A stretch of 64,000 nucleotides of DNA from JACPDH01 sp041671505 (GTDB taxonomy: Bacteria; Acidobacteriota; Thermoanaerobaculia; Gp7-AA8). The stretch's first letter is position 1. Each line of letters starts with the position of its first letter. The notes beneath the pieces are model-generated. The model had not been told where the DNA came from. It worked only from the letters and a program-made list of their open reading frames with translations, and made no database searches. The DNA is taken from contig JBAZBK010000001.1 in the NCBI GenBank assembly GCA_041671505.1, forward strand, positions 62,001 through 126,000. Reading direction: 5' to 3'. This document shows, piece by piece, positions 26,800 through 35,904 of this stretch. Position numbers and translations under genes: made by a program.

Positions 26800-26994
26800 A
26801 TGCACGCATCCCCCGTACTCACCGTTGCTCTCAACGCTCGGAATGGGGCACGTCTCACGCGCCTCAGCCGCAGAACCGCGCTGTCACGCGGAAGGCTCGT
26901 GAACGCGCTTCTCACCGACATCCTCGACTCGCTCGATTTCAAGAGCGGTCGCGACCTGATGCCCCGCAGGAGAGGAGAGCGCACTCATGCCTGA
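26800..26994 (+). CDS. Small basic protein, possibly ribbon-helix-helix
   Basis: The 64-residue product has an AAGGAG site 7 bases before the ATG. A beta-like N-terminus (VLTVALNAR) precedes two helices (SRRTALSRGRLVNALLTDIL), which fits a ribbon-helix-helix DNA-binding fold, although I cannot confirm it. Its end overlaps the start of the RadC-like gene by 8 bases, so both are translated together. Confidence 0.55.
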   Translation: MHASPVLTVALNARNGARLTRLSRRTALSRGRLVNALLTDILDSLDFKSGRDLMPRRRGERTHA

Positions 26995-27646
26995 CACATC
27001 GAGCGAATCACCGGATACGCTGGCTGTCGCCGAAACGGCGCTCGATCGGCTCCTGAGAGCCGGCGTCGAGTCACTCTCCGACGCCGAGCTCGTGTCACTT
27101 CTCCTCGATTCGAAGATCGAGAAAGCGCGGATGCTCGTGCGCGATGGTCTGCCCGCCTTCGCTCGTACCGAGTGGACAGCACGGCGTCACCGGATGCGAC
27201 CAAAGCAGTCCGCACGCATTCTCGCGAGCCTGGAGCTCGGGCGACGCCTCACGATTTCGGAGAACCGTTCCGATCCCGTGCGTGACCCGGTGATGCTCGC
27301 GCGCTCCCTCGTCGCCCGCTACGGACACCACGTTCAAGAGCGCGTCGGCGCCGTCTTCCTCGACGCGAAGAGTCGCATCATCCGCGAGCGCGAGATCTAC
27401 GTCGGAACGCTCAACTCCACCACTGTCTCAACGCGCGACATCCTTCGGCTGGCACTCGACGAACACGCCGCGGGAATCATCGTCTTCCACAACCATCCGT
27501 CCGGGGACCCAAACCCGTCGGCGGACGATCTGCTCTTCACGAAACGACTCGTCGAAGCTGGAAACCTTCTCGGCGTCGACGTGCTCGATCACCTCATTCT
27601 TGGGATGAATCGATACGTGTCGCTAAAAGGGATAAAGGCAATGTAA
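26987..27646 (+). CDS. radC: RadC-family JAB/MPN domain protein
   Basis: The 219-residue protein has a helical N-terminal half and a C-terminal JAMM metalloprotease-like domain with the signature HNHPSGDPNPSADD near residues 167-180 and an upstream Glu in the RIIREREIY segment. RadC proteins are common on integrative elements beside anti-restriction genes; their activity is not settled. It is the last gene of the 22378-27646 operon and is followed at once by a strong terminator. Confidence 0.88.
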   Translation: MPDTSSESPDTLAVAETALDRLLRAGVESLSDAELVSLLLDSKIEKARMLVRDGLPAFARTEWTARRHRMRPKQSARILASLELGRRLTISENRSDPVRDPVMLARSLVARYGHHVQERVGAVFLDAKSRIIREREIYVGTLNSTTVSTRDILRLALDEHAAGIIVFHNHPSGDPNPSADDLLFTKRLVEAGNLLGVDVLDHLILGMNRYVSLKGIKAM

Positions 27647-27650
27647 TTCA

Positions 27651-27680
27651 TAGGCGGGGCCATTCGGCCCCGCCTATTCT
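27651..27680 (+). terminator. Rho-independent terminator after radC
   Basis: TAGGCGGGGCC (27651-27661) and GGCCCCGCCTA (27666-27676) form a perfect 11-bp stem with a 4-nt loop, followed by TTCTTAT. It closes the methyltransferase-helicase/HTH/RadC operon. Confidence 0.85.
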
Positions 27681-27719
27681 TATGCGCGGGTCCCGCAGCG
27701 GATACGCAGGACTCGGAAT

Positions 27720-28160
27720 TCAGAGCCCCTTGAGGAGCGAGGGGTGCATGTACCTCTCAAGCATGTTCAACGAGAGGTCTGTTGGTTCAAAGATCGCAGT
27801 GACGCAAAGAAGCGGCTTCATCCCAACGCCAAAGGCCGTCATTGCTTCCTCGAAGACCTCGTGAGCGCGGTTCGAGCGGATCAACGCCATGAAATCCGCG
27901 AGGAAGATGTTGTTTCCGGGCAGCATCGTGCCATCCGATTTCGAAATCTTGTAGCGATCGGGAACGAGAAATCGCACTGCAGTTAGAGAGTCTTCATGCG
28001 CTCGCGCCGAAAGCAAATCGAGCAGTTCCTCATCCGTCCCCTGAAGGTCATGAGGCGCGATCCCGAGAAAAGAAATCAGCTCAATTTCGTCGTAGTAGGC
28101 AATCAGGTTGAAGACTAGTTCCGACACAAAGTGCCTCTCTTCGGTTGATCCAAAAACCAC
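27720..28160 (-). CDS. Uncharacterised 146-residue protein
   Basis: The protein starts at a GTG at 28160 and is helical and acidic (HFVSELVFNLIAYYDEIELI, DEELLDLLSARAHED). It lacks signal peptide, membrane helix and known motif. It is divergent from the large helicase operon, from which it is separated by 185 bp, and converges on the radC terminator. Such small genes next to defence operons are sometimes regulators or antitoxin-like, but nothing in the sequence shows that here. Confidence 0.55.
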   Translation of the reverse strand: MVFGSTEERHFVSELVFNLIAYYDEIELISFLGIAPHDLQGTDEELLDLLSARAHEDSLTAVRFLVPDRYKISKSDGTMLPGNNIFLADFMALIRSNRAHEVFEEAMTAFGVGMKPLLCVTAIFEPTDLSLNMLERYMHPSLLKGL

Positions 28161-28345
28161 TGCTGTTCCCTAGATCGAGACGGACTGAAGTTCACTCGAT
28201 CATATCAGCGGGTGAGAGCGACGGCGACGGACAAGACTTCGTCCGTGAACCGATCCAGATCGGCTCCGCGCCTTTCCCGCGCCCTCTGCACACCGTATGA
28301 TGGAACTAGTGATCAAATGATCCAGTACACATCTCGACTTGGCCC

Positions 28346-31300
28346 ATGAAGATCTTCGACTTTAGAAACCGCCTCATTTCGGACTACGGCACGTACGTCA
28401 AGAGCTTCATCGCGATTCGCGATACGCGGATCCGCCAGTACGTCGAGAAAACCCTCGATGACGGGCACCTGTGGCCCGAGCCCTTGATTCAGATGAACCC
28501 GAGCTTCGAGCCGGGAGCCTGGATCGACGACCTCGTGAAGGAGGGGGTGCTCCATCAGGAGTGCTCGAAGGTCTTCCGCAAGGGCAAAGACAAGGATCCC
28601 TCCGGCCAGCCGCTTCGCCTCCACAAGCACCAGTCGGATGCCGTTCGCGCCGCCAAGACGAACAAGAGCTACGTTCTAACGACGGGCACCGGCTCAGGGA
28701 AGAGCCTCGCGTACATCGTCCCGATCGTCGACCACGTGCTGCGGCGCGGATCGGGCAAGGGAATCCAAGCGATCATCGTCTACCCGATGAACGCGCTCGC
28801 GAATAGTCAGGCGGGCGAGCTCGAGAAGTTTCTCGCGAAGGGTTACCCGGACGGGAAGCCACCTGTTCGGTTCGCGCGATACACCGGGCAGGAGAGCGAC
28901 GACGAGAAACAAGCGATCGTCGCGAACCCGCCTGACATCCTGCTCACGAACTACGTGATGCTCGAGCTGATCCTCACGCGGACGAATGAGAAGCAGCTCA
29001 TCGAGGGCGCGAAGGGGCTTCGGTTCCTCGTGCTCGACGAGTTGCACACCTACCGCGGCCGTCAGGGGGCGGACGTCTCCCTCCTGGTACGTCGTGTCCG
29101 CGACCGTGTGGCCGGACCCAACCTCCAGTGCGTTGGTACCTCCGCAACGCTCGCGAGTGGCGGATCGCAGGACGAGCAACGCGCCGAGGTTGCGCGGGTC
29201 GCTTCGCTCTTTTTCGGGAGCGACGTCTCAGCGGAGAACATCATCGGTGAGACGCTCCAGCGCACAACTCCGGCGCGGGACATCTCCGACGCGAAGTTTG
29301 TCGACGATTTGCGCTCGCGCGTGGCCGATGCTAACCGCCAGCCGCCTGGTGAGTTCGATGCGTTCCGCGCCGATCCGCTCTCGATCTGGCTCGAATCGAC
29401 CTTCGGCGTCACGACAGAGCCCGAGTCGGGTCGGCTCATTCGCGTTCGGACGCCGAGGAGCATCACAGGCAAAGAGGGTGCTGCGGCAGAACTTGCGAAA
29501 CTGACGGGTGTCGCGGAGGCTCGTTGCGCTGAAGCGATCGAGGACGGCCTTCTCGCCGGCTATAACAGTCGTCACCCCGAGACCGGGTTCCCTGCGTTCG
29601 CCTTCCGGCTCCACCAATTCATTAGCCGCGGCGACACGGTCTACGCCTCGCTGGAGAACGAAACTGATCGCACCATCACGGTGTACGGGCAGCAGTTCGT
29701 GCCTGACAGTAACCGCACGCGCGCGCTTCTGCCGATCGTCTTCTGCCGGGAGTGCGGCCAGGAGTATTACTGCGTTCGAGAACGCCGCGAATCGTCGGGA
29801 AGAACGAGCTACGAAGGGCGCGACATCGGCGACCGCTTCGATGATGAGTCGAGCGATCCGGGCTTTCTCTACGCAAACACCGAGGACCCCTGGCCGGACG
29901 ATCTCGAGAGCATTCTCGACCGAGTACCTGAAGATTGGATCGAAGAGAAGAAGGGCCAGCGCCGCATCAAGTCGGGTCAGAAGCAGAATCTGCCGAAACC
30001 GGTTCGGGTCAACTCGACGGCAGTCGAGTCCCCTGACGGGCGGACGATGCACTTCGTTCCCGCGCCGTTCCGCTTCTGTCTCGGTTGCGGCGTCGCCTAT
30101 GGCGGCCGGCAATCGTCGGACTTCGCAAAACTCGGTTCATTAGGCTCCGAAGGTCGTTCGACAGCGACGACGATCCTCAGCCTCTCCACGATCCGCCACC
30201 TCCGTATCGAGGATCTCCCAGCTCACGCGCGGAAGCTGCTCAGCTTTACGGACAACCGCCAGGACGCGTCACTCCAGGCAGGCCACTTCAATGATTTCAT
30301 CGAAGTTGGCATCCTTCGTTCCGCGCTCTACAGAGCCGTGAAGATCGCTGGGACGGAAGGGATCTCGCACGAGCAACTCACCGCCAAGGTGTTCGAGGCA
30401 CTCGCGCTTCCCCTCCACTACTACGCCGTCGACTCGACTGTTCGCTTCCAGGCGCTCGAAGAGACGAAGAAGGCACTTCGCCAGATCCTCGGTTACCGGC
30501 TCTACCGCGACCTCAAGCGGGGGTGGCGTATCACGTCGCCGAACCTTGAGCAGGCGGGCCTTCTCGCGATCGAGTACAACTCCCTCGCAGACCTCGCGCA
30601 GGCCGAAGACGTTTGGGCGTCTGCCCACGCGTCGCTCTCCGGTGCGTCGCCCGCGGTTCGTCAGGCAATCGCGAAGACCCTCCTCGACTACATGCGACGC
30701 GAGCTCGCGATCAAGGTCGACTTCCTCGACCGCGGATTCCAGGAACAACTCCAGCAGCTCAGCAACCAGCGTCTCCGGGCGCCGTGGGCCATCGACGAGA
30801 ACGAGTTCGATGCGATGGAGCGCGCCGCGGTTCTCTTCCCGCGATCTGTTGCGAAGGACGACGAGCGCAGCAACGTCTTCCTCTCAGCGCGCGGAGGTTT
30901 CGGACAGTACCTGCGCCGTTCGTCGACGTGGGACGACCACGCGACGCGTCCGGCGAACGTGAAGGAGACGGAGATCGTCATCCGCGAGCTGCTCGAAGCG
31001 CTCCGTCAGGCGGGGCTCGTCGAGATCATCGTCGAACCGAAGAAGGACGGCGAGGTCCCCGGCTACCAGCTCCCGGCATCGGCGATTCGCTGGATGGCGG
31101 GCGACGGTACCCGTGGGTTCCACGATCCAATCCGCGTTCCGAAAGCACCACCCGAAGGCCGGAAGACCAACGCGTTCTTCCGCCACTTCTACGAGACGAT
31201 CGCCGAGGACGGCCTCGGGCTGGAAGCGCGCGAGCACACGGCCCAGGTTCCGAGCGATACCCGCGAGAAACGCGAGAAGGCGTTCCGCGAAGGGACTCTC

Positions 31301-33847
31301 CCGATCCTCTACTGCTCACCGACAATGGAGCTGGGTGTCGATATCTCCGAGCTCAACGTCGTAAGCCTCCGCAACATCCCTCCGACGCCAGCCAACTACG
31401 CCCAACGAAGCGGCCGCGCCGGTCGAAGTGGACAGCCCGCGCTCGTCTTCTCCTACTGCGCTTTCGGCAGCCCGCACGATCAGTACTTCTTCAAGCGCCC
31501 CGAGAAGATGGTCGCGGGCGCAGTGACGCCTCCTCGGCTCGACCTCACAAACGAGGATCTGGTCCGCGCGCACATTCAGGCCGTCTGGCTTGCAGAAACG
31601 GGTGCGAGCCTCGGCAAGTCGCTTCAGGGCGTCCTCGACCTCGCTGGCGAGGAGCCTTCACTTCGGCTCCAGGAAGGCATCGTGACGGACCTTTCGAGCG
31701 AGCCCGCGAAAACGAGGGCACGGAAACGCGCGCTCGATATCCTCGGATCGATTGGAGAGGACCTCACGAAGTCGGGTTGGTATTCGCCCGAATGGCTCGA
31801 CCGTACGCTCGAACACGCCATGCGCGAGTTCGACGCCGCCTGCGAGCGCTGGCGCACGCTCTACCGTGCCGCGCACGAACAGGCGATCGTCCAGGCGAAA
31901 GTCGTCCGCGACGCGACGCGCTCCGAGGAAGACAAGCGTCAGGCGAAGCGCCTCCGTGCGGAGGCTGAAGCCCAGCTGCAACTGCTCACGAAGGTTGAGG
32001 AGATCGCCCAGTCGGATTTCTTCAGCTACCGCTACTTCGCGAGCGAAGGATTCCTGCCGGGATACAGCTTCCCGCGCCTCCCGCTCTCAGCATTCATCCC
32101 AGGCCGCAAATCGAAGCAAGACGATGAGTTCCTCTCTCGCCCGCGCTTCCTCGCAATTTCGGAGTTCGGACCGCGCGCGATCATCTACCACGAGGGCTCG
32201 CGTTACATCATCAACAAGGTCATCCTTCCGGTCGGGGAGGAGCAGGAGCTTCAGGAGCGCTCGGCGAAGATCTGCGGCCATTGCGGCTACCTTCACCCGA
32301 TCGGAGACGGCGCCGGGGTCGATGTCTGCGACAACTGTCAGGCCCAGCTCGAAGTGCCGTGGCACAACCTCCTCCGCCTCCAGAACGTCTCGACGAAACG
32401 GCGCGAGAAGATCAACTCCGACGAGGAAGAGCGTCTTCGCCTCGGCTACGAGTTGCGAACGTCCGTACGATTCTCGGAGCATGGCGGCGGCGCGAACAAG
32501 ACGGCGACCATCGAGCGCGACGGCGATGTCTCGTTCCGCGTCGCGTACGGTCAGGCAGCCACCCTCTGGCGTATCAACCTCGGGTGGAACCGCCGCAAAG
32601 ACAAGGACGTCCGCGGCTTTATCCTCGACAAGGAACGGGGCTACTGGGCAAAGCACGAAATTCTCGAAGAAGGCGAGCAGGAAGACCCGATGTCACCGCA
32701 GAAGGTGCGTGTCGTCCCGTTCGTTGAGGATCATCGAAACTGCCTCCTGCTCCAACCCGCGCAGCAACTCGACGACTCAACGATGGCGTCGCTCCAGGCC
32801 GCGCTGAAGAACGCGATTCAGGTGCACTTCCAGCTCGAAGAGATGGAGCTCGCAGCTGAGCCGCTACCGACTTCCGCAGACCGGCGTCAGATCCTGATCT
32901 ACGAGGCCGCCGAAGGAGGTGCGGGGGCACTTCGACGGCTGGTCGACGATCCCACGACACTTGCCGCCGTCGCGCGAACGGCGCTCGAGGTCTGCCACTT
33001 CACCGCAACTGGCGAAGACCTCGGCAAGGCCCCGCGCTCGCAGGATCGCTGCGAGGCAGCCTGTTACGACTGCCTGCTCAGCTACAGCAACCAACCCGAC
33101 CACCGGCGGCTTGATCGTTTCAAGATTCGCGACGTGCTCCTCAGCATGACGACGAGTGTCGTCAATGCATCACCCGTGCGCGCGTCCCGAAGTGAGCACC
33201 TTGAGAAACTCATGCGTCTCGCGGGGTCGGGTCTCGAACGGACGTGGCTGCGCCATCTCGACGGCCGCCGACATCGTCTGCCCTCGGATGCACAGAAGCT
33301 CCTCGAGACGTTCGGCACTCGCCCGGACTTCCTCTACGACGACCAGCAGACGGTGATCTACATCGATGGTCCGCACCACAAGTACCCCGAACGCGCGGCG
33401 CGCGACCAACAGCTCACCGAACGACTTGAAGACGCCGGCTACAGCGTGATTCGCTTCGCGGCCGAGGATGACTGGGACGCAATTCTCAAGAAGTATCCCG
33501 ACATCTTCGGCGCTGCAACGGCGTCAGCCAGCCCAACTCGCGCCACCGCGCCCAACAGCTTCGACGCGGACCTTTTCCCCGACACCTGGCAAAAGCCACT
33601 CGCTGCTCTGAGCGGAGACGGCCTGACGATTGAGCCAGGGGAAGATGTCGTTGCGGGTGAACGTGTCGTCGGCACTTACATCGCGAGACTCACGCGCGGC
33701 CCGAATGCCATCTACGTCGTCGATTCCTCCGACACTGACGCTGCTCACGTAGCTTCCGCGCTCGGCAAGGCCGGGTTGCGTACCATCACGACCACGCCTG
33801 ACGAGCTTTGCGCACTCGCGGCGAAGGAACTCCCCCCGAGCGCATGA
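28346..33847 (+). CDS. DEAD/DEAH helicase with DUF1998 and C-terminal nuclease-like domain
   Basis: This 1,833-residue protein has an SF2 helicase core: Walker A TGTGSGKS (about 113-120), DELH (about 231), GTSAT, and motif VI QRSGRAGRSG (about 1021-1030). Two Cys pairs (CRECGQEYYC, CLGCGVAYGG) interrupt the core. A DUF1998-type region follows, with YEAAEGGAGALRRL and CEAACYDCLLSY (about 1568-1579). The C-terminal domain (about 1620-1715) contains RPDFLYDDQ, VIYIDGPHH and a spaced YSVIRFAAED, like Vsr/DUF559 PD-(D/E)XK-type nucleases. DUF1998 helicases occur in DISARM, Druantia and restriction-like systems. The next gene overlaps it as ATGA, so this leads a coupled operon. Confidence 0.85.
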   Translation: MKIFDFRNRLISDYGTYVKSFIAIRDTRIRQYVEKTLDDGHLWPEPLIQMNPSFEPGAWIDDLVKEGVLHQECSKVFRKGKDKDPSGQPLRLHKHQSDAVRAAKTNKSYVLTTGTGSGKSLAYIVPIVDHVLRRGSGKGIQAIIVYPMNALANSQAGELEKFLAKGYPDGKPPVRFARYTGQESDDEKQAIVANPPDILLTNYVMLELILTRTNEKQLIEGAKGLRFLVLDELHTYRGRQGADVSLLVRRVRDRVAGPNLQCVGTSATLASGGSQDEQRAEVARVASLFFGSDVSAENIIGETLQRTTPARDISDAKFVDDLRSRVADANRQPPGEFDAFRADPLSIWLESTFGVTTEPESGRLIRVRTPRSITGKEGAAAELAKLTGVAEARCAEAIEDGLLAGYNSRHPETGFPAFAFRLHQFISRGDTVYASLENETDRTITVYGQQFVPDSNRTRALLPIVFCRECGQEYYCVRERRESSGRTSYEGRDIGDRFDDESSDPGFLYANTEDPWPDDLESILDRVPEDWIEEKKGQRRIKSGQKQNLPKPVRVNSTAVESPDGRTMHFVPAPFRFCLGCGVAYGGRQSSDFAKLGSLGSEGRSTATTILSLSTIRHLRIEDLPAHARKLLSFTDNRQDASLQAGHFNDFIEVGILRSALYRAVKIAGTEGISHEQLTAKVFEALALPLHYYAVDSTVRFQALEETKKALRQILGYRLYRDLKRGWRITSPNLEQAGLLAIEYNSLADLAQAEDVWASAHASLSGASPAVRQAIAKTLLDYMRRELAIKVDFLDRGFQEQLQQLSNQRLRAPWAIDENEFDAMERAAVLFPRSVAKDDERSNVFLSARGGFGQYLRRSSTWDDHATRPANVKETEIVIRELLEALRQAGLVEIIVEPKKDGEVPGYQLPASAIRWMAGDGTRGFHDPIRVPKAPPEGRKTNAFFRHFYETIAEDGLGLEAREHTAQVPSDTREKREKAFREGTLPILYCSPTMELGVDISELNVVSLRNIPPTPANYAQRSGRAGRSGQPALVFSYCAFGSPHDQYFFKRPEKMVAGAVTPPRLDLTNEDLVRAHIQAVWLAETGASLGKSLQGVLDLAGEEPSLRLQEGIVTDLSSEPAKTRARKRALDILGSIGEDLTKSGWYSPEWLDRTLEHAMREFDAACERWRTLYRAAHEQAIVQAKVVRDATRSEEDKRQAKRLRAEAEAQLQLLTKVEEIAQSDFFSYRYFASEGFLPGYSFPRLPLSAFIPGRKSKQDDEFLSRPRFLAISEFGPRAIIYHEGSRYIINKVILPVGEEQELQERSAKICGHCGYLHPIGDGAGVDVCDNCQAQLEVPWHNLLRLQNVSTKRREKINSDEEERLRLGYELRTSVRFSEHGGGANKTATIERDGDVSFRVAYGQAATLWRINLGWNRRKDKDVRGFILDKERGYWAKHEILEEGEQEDPMSPQKVRVVPFVEDHRNCLLLQPAQQLDDSTMASLQAALKNAIQVHFQLEEMELAAEPLPTSADRRQILIYEAAEGGAGALRRLVDDPTTLAAVARTALEVCHFTATGEDLGKAPRSQDRCEAACYDCLLSYSNQPDHRRLDRFKIRDVLLSMTTSVVNASPVRASRSEHLEKLMRLAGSGLERTWLRHLDGRRHRLPSDAQKLLETFGTRPDFLYDDQQTVIYIDGPHHKYPERAARDQQLTERLEDAGYSVIRFAAEDDWDAILKKYPDIFGAATASASPTRATAPNSFDADLFPDTWQKPLAALSGDGLTIEPGEDVVAGERVVGTYIARLTRGPNAIYVVDSSDTDAAHVASALGKAGLRTITTTPDELCALAAKELPPSA

Positions 33848-35904
33848 CCGTCGTCCTCGCTGTCACGTTCATTCCCGCCATCCAGCGGCTCGCCGCGAAT
33901 GAGCAGTCGCGCGCCATCGACTTCCTCGTGAAGTTCCAGGAGAACCCGGCGCACCCGGGCCTCTCTCTCGAGCGAGTCACTGATGCGCGCGATCCAGACA
34001 TCTGGTCAGCGCGCATCACACGCGACCTTCGGGCAATCGTCCATAAGGCCAGCGATAGGTACACGCTGCTCTACGCCGGCCACCACGACGACGCTTACAC
34101 CTGGGCCGAGCGGCGCCGCGTCGAAGTTCATCCGGTAACAGGCGCACTCCAAATCATCGAGGCCGCGGAAGTGGTCCGCGAGGAACTGCAGTGGACCTCG
34201 GCGAAGGGCACGAAGCTCTTCGCGGACCAACGCGACGACTATCTCCGCAGCCTCGGTCTGCCTGACGACTGGCTGCCTGTCATCCGCGAAATCAAGGACG
34301 ACGACCAGCTTCTCTCGGTGGCGGGCAATCTCCCCGAAGAAGTCGCGGAACGGCTCATCCGGCTCGCCAGCGGCGAAATGGTGACACCTCCAGTGCCGGT
34401 AGCGCCCGCAAAAACACTCACCGCGAGCGGCGATTCGCTGCGGCGATTCTGGGTCGTCGAGGACGCTTCGGAACTCGCCGAGCTTCTACAGAAGCCAATC
34501 GCTGCTTGGGTGCGATTCCTCCACCCGTCGCAGCGCGAGCTCGTTGAGGGCACGTTCAAAGGACCGGCGAAGGTAACCGGCGGCGCCGGTACCGGCAAGA
34601 CGGTCGTTGCGATGCATCGCGCCCGTTCACTCTCCCGCGCCGGCAAGCGTGTGCTCCTCACGACTTTTGTCGGCACGCTCTGCCAGAACCTCAGCCGCGG
34701 TCTGCACCTGCTCTGCAACGCGGACGAGCGCTCGCGAATCACGGTGTCCACGATCGACAGCGTCGCGCATGGCATCGTGCGCAAGCGAAGTCCGGGCGTG
34801 CAGCTCGCGGATGACGCGACGATAGAAGCGAAGATCGGCGAGTTCGTGATCTACGCCGAGGGAGTCGCAGACGCCGCGTTCCTCATCGCTGAATGGAATA
34901 GCGTCGTGAAACCCCATGGCATCTCCTCGTGGAGCGAGTATCGGAGTGCGAAACGGACCGGACGCGGACGCCCCCTCTCCGCGAAGGATCGCCGCTCGAT
35001 CTGGAATGTATACGAACGGCTCCTCGAAGCGCTCAGCAGCACCGGTCATCTTCCGCCGCACATCCTCGCGACACGCGCTGCCGCGATGGTGGAGTCCGGC
35101 GATGCGATGTCCGAGTTTGATGCCATAATCGTCGACGAGGTGCAGGACCTCACCGTCGCGCAGCTTCGGCTCGTGCGTGCGCTCTCGTCACGCGCGCCCG
35201 AGAATCTCATGCTCGCGGGCGACGGCGGGCAGCGCATCTACTCCGGCGGCTACAGTCTCCGCGCGCTTGGGATCGACGTACGTGGACGATCTAAGACACT
35301 CCGACTCAACTACCGAACGACCAAGCAGATCCAGGTAGCGGCCGATCGCATTCTCGGGACGGAAGCGGACGATCTCGACGGCGCTACCGAAAGTCGTCAG
35401 GCGAAGAGCCTCCTCCGCGGTCCCGAACCAAAACTGCGAGGATTCCTCGCAGAGGCAAAGCACGATCAGTTCCTCGTCGATGAGATCCGGCGCGTGATCG
35501 GGGAGGGCCTCTCCGCAAACGAGATCGCGATCTTCGTGCGCACGAAAGAGCTCGTGAAGGCGATGCAGAACCTGCTCCACAAGGCCGACATCGAGTACGA
35601 GGTGCTCGATCGCGACACCGATCTCGCGGACGCCTCCGGGGTCAACATCGCGACGATGCACCGCGCGAAGGGACTCGAGTTCAAGGTCGTGTTCGTCGCC
35701 CGCTGCAACGCCGAGCTCGTGCCGCTCGCATCCGTCATACGCAAGCAGAACGATCCCGCGGATCGCGACGCCGCGCTCGCGCTCGAACGCCAGCTCCTCT
35801 ACGTCAGCCTCACGCGTGCCCGTGACGAGGCGATCGTCGCATGGGTCGGGAAACCGTCGCCCTTCCTCGCACCTCTCGTCGATAATGCCGGAGAGTCCGC
35901 ATGA
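33844..35904 (+). CDS. UvrD-type SF1 helicase with N-terminal ParE/RelE-like domain
   Basis: The 686-residue protein starts at the ATG overlapping the previous stop (ATGA, 33844-33847). Residues 1-95 resemble a ParE/RelE toxin fold: a hydrophobic strand, NPAHPGLSLERV, DIWSARITRDLRAIVHK and YAGHHDDAYTWAERR. The helicase has Walker A GGAGTGKT (about 246-253), DEVQD (about 431), LNYRTTKQI, MHRAKGLEF and SLTRARDEA. Such fusions put a small RNase-like or gyrase-binding-like domain on a 3'-5' helicase; whether it is an active toxin or a docking domain is unknown. It is the second gene of the operon and overlaps the next as ATGA. Confidence 0.85.
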   Translation: MTVVLAVTFIPAIQRLAANEQSRAIDFLVKFQENPAHPGLSLERVTDARDPDIWSARITRDLRAIVHKASDRYTLLYAGHHDDAYTWAERRRVEVHPVTGALQIIEAAEVVREELQWTSAKGTKLFADQRDDYLRSLGLPDDWLPVIREIKDDDQLLSVAGNLPEEVAERLIRLASGEMVTPPVPVAPAKTLTASGDSLRRFWVVEDASELAELLQKPIAAWVRFLHPSQRELVEGTFKGPAKVTGGAGTGKTVVAMHRARSLSRAGKRVLLTTFVGTLCQNLSRGLHLLCNADERSRITVSTIDSVAHGIVRKRSPGVQLADDATIEAKIGEFVIYAEGVADAAFLIAEWNSVVKPHGISSWSEYRSAKRTGRGRPLSAKDRRSIWNVYERLLEALSSTGHLPPHILATRAAAMVESGDAMSEFDAIIVDEVQDLTVAQLRLVRALSSRAPENLMLAGDGGQRIYSGGYSLRALGIDVRGRSKTLRLNYRTTKQIQVAADRILGTEADDLDGATESRQAKSLLRGPEPKLRGFLAEAKHDQFLVDEIRRVIGEGLSANEIAIFVRTKELVKAMQNLLHKADIEYEVLDRDTDLADASGVNIATMHRAKGLEFKVVFVARCNAELVPLASVIRKQNDPADRDAALALERQLLYVSLTRARDEAIVAWVGKPSPFLAPLVDNAGESA

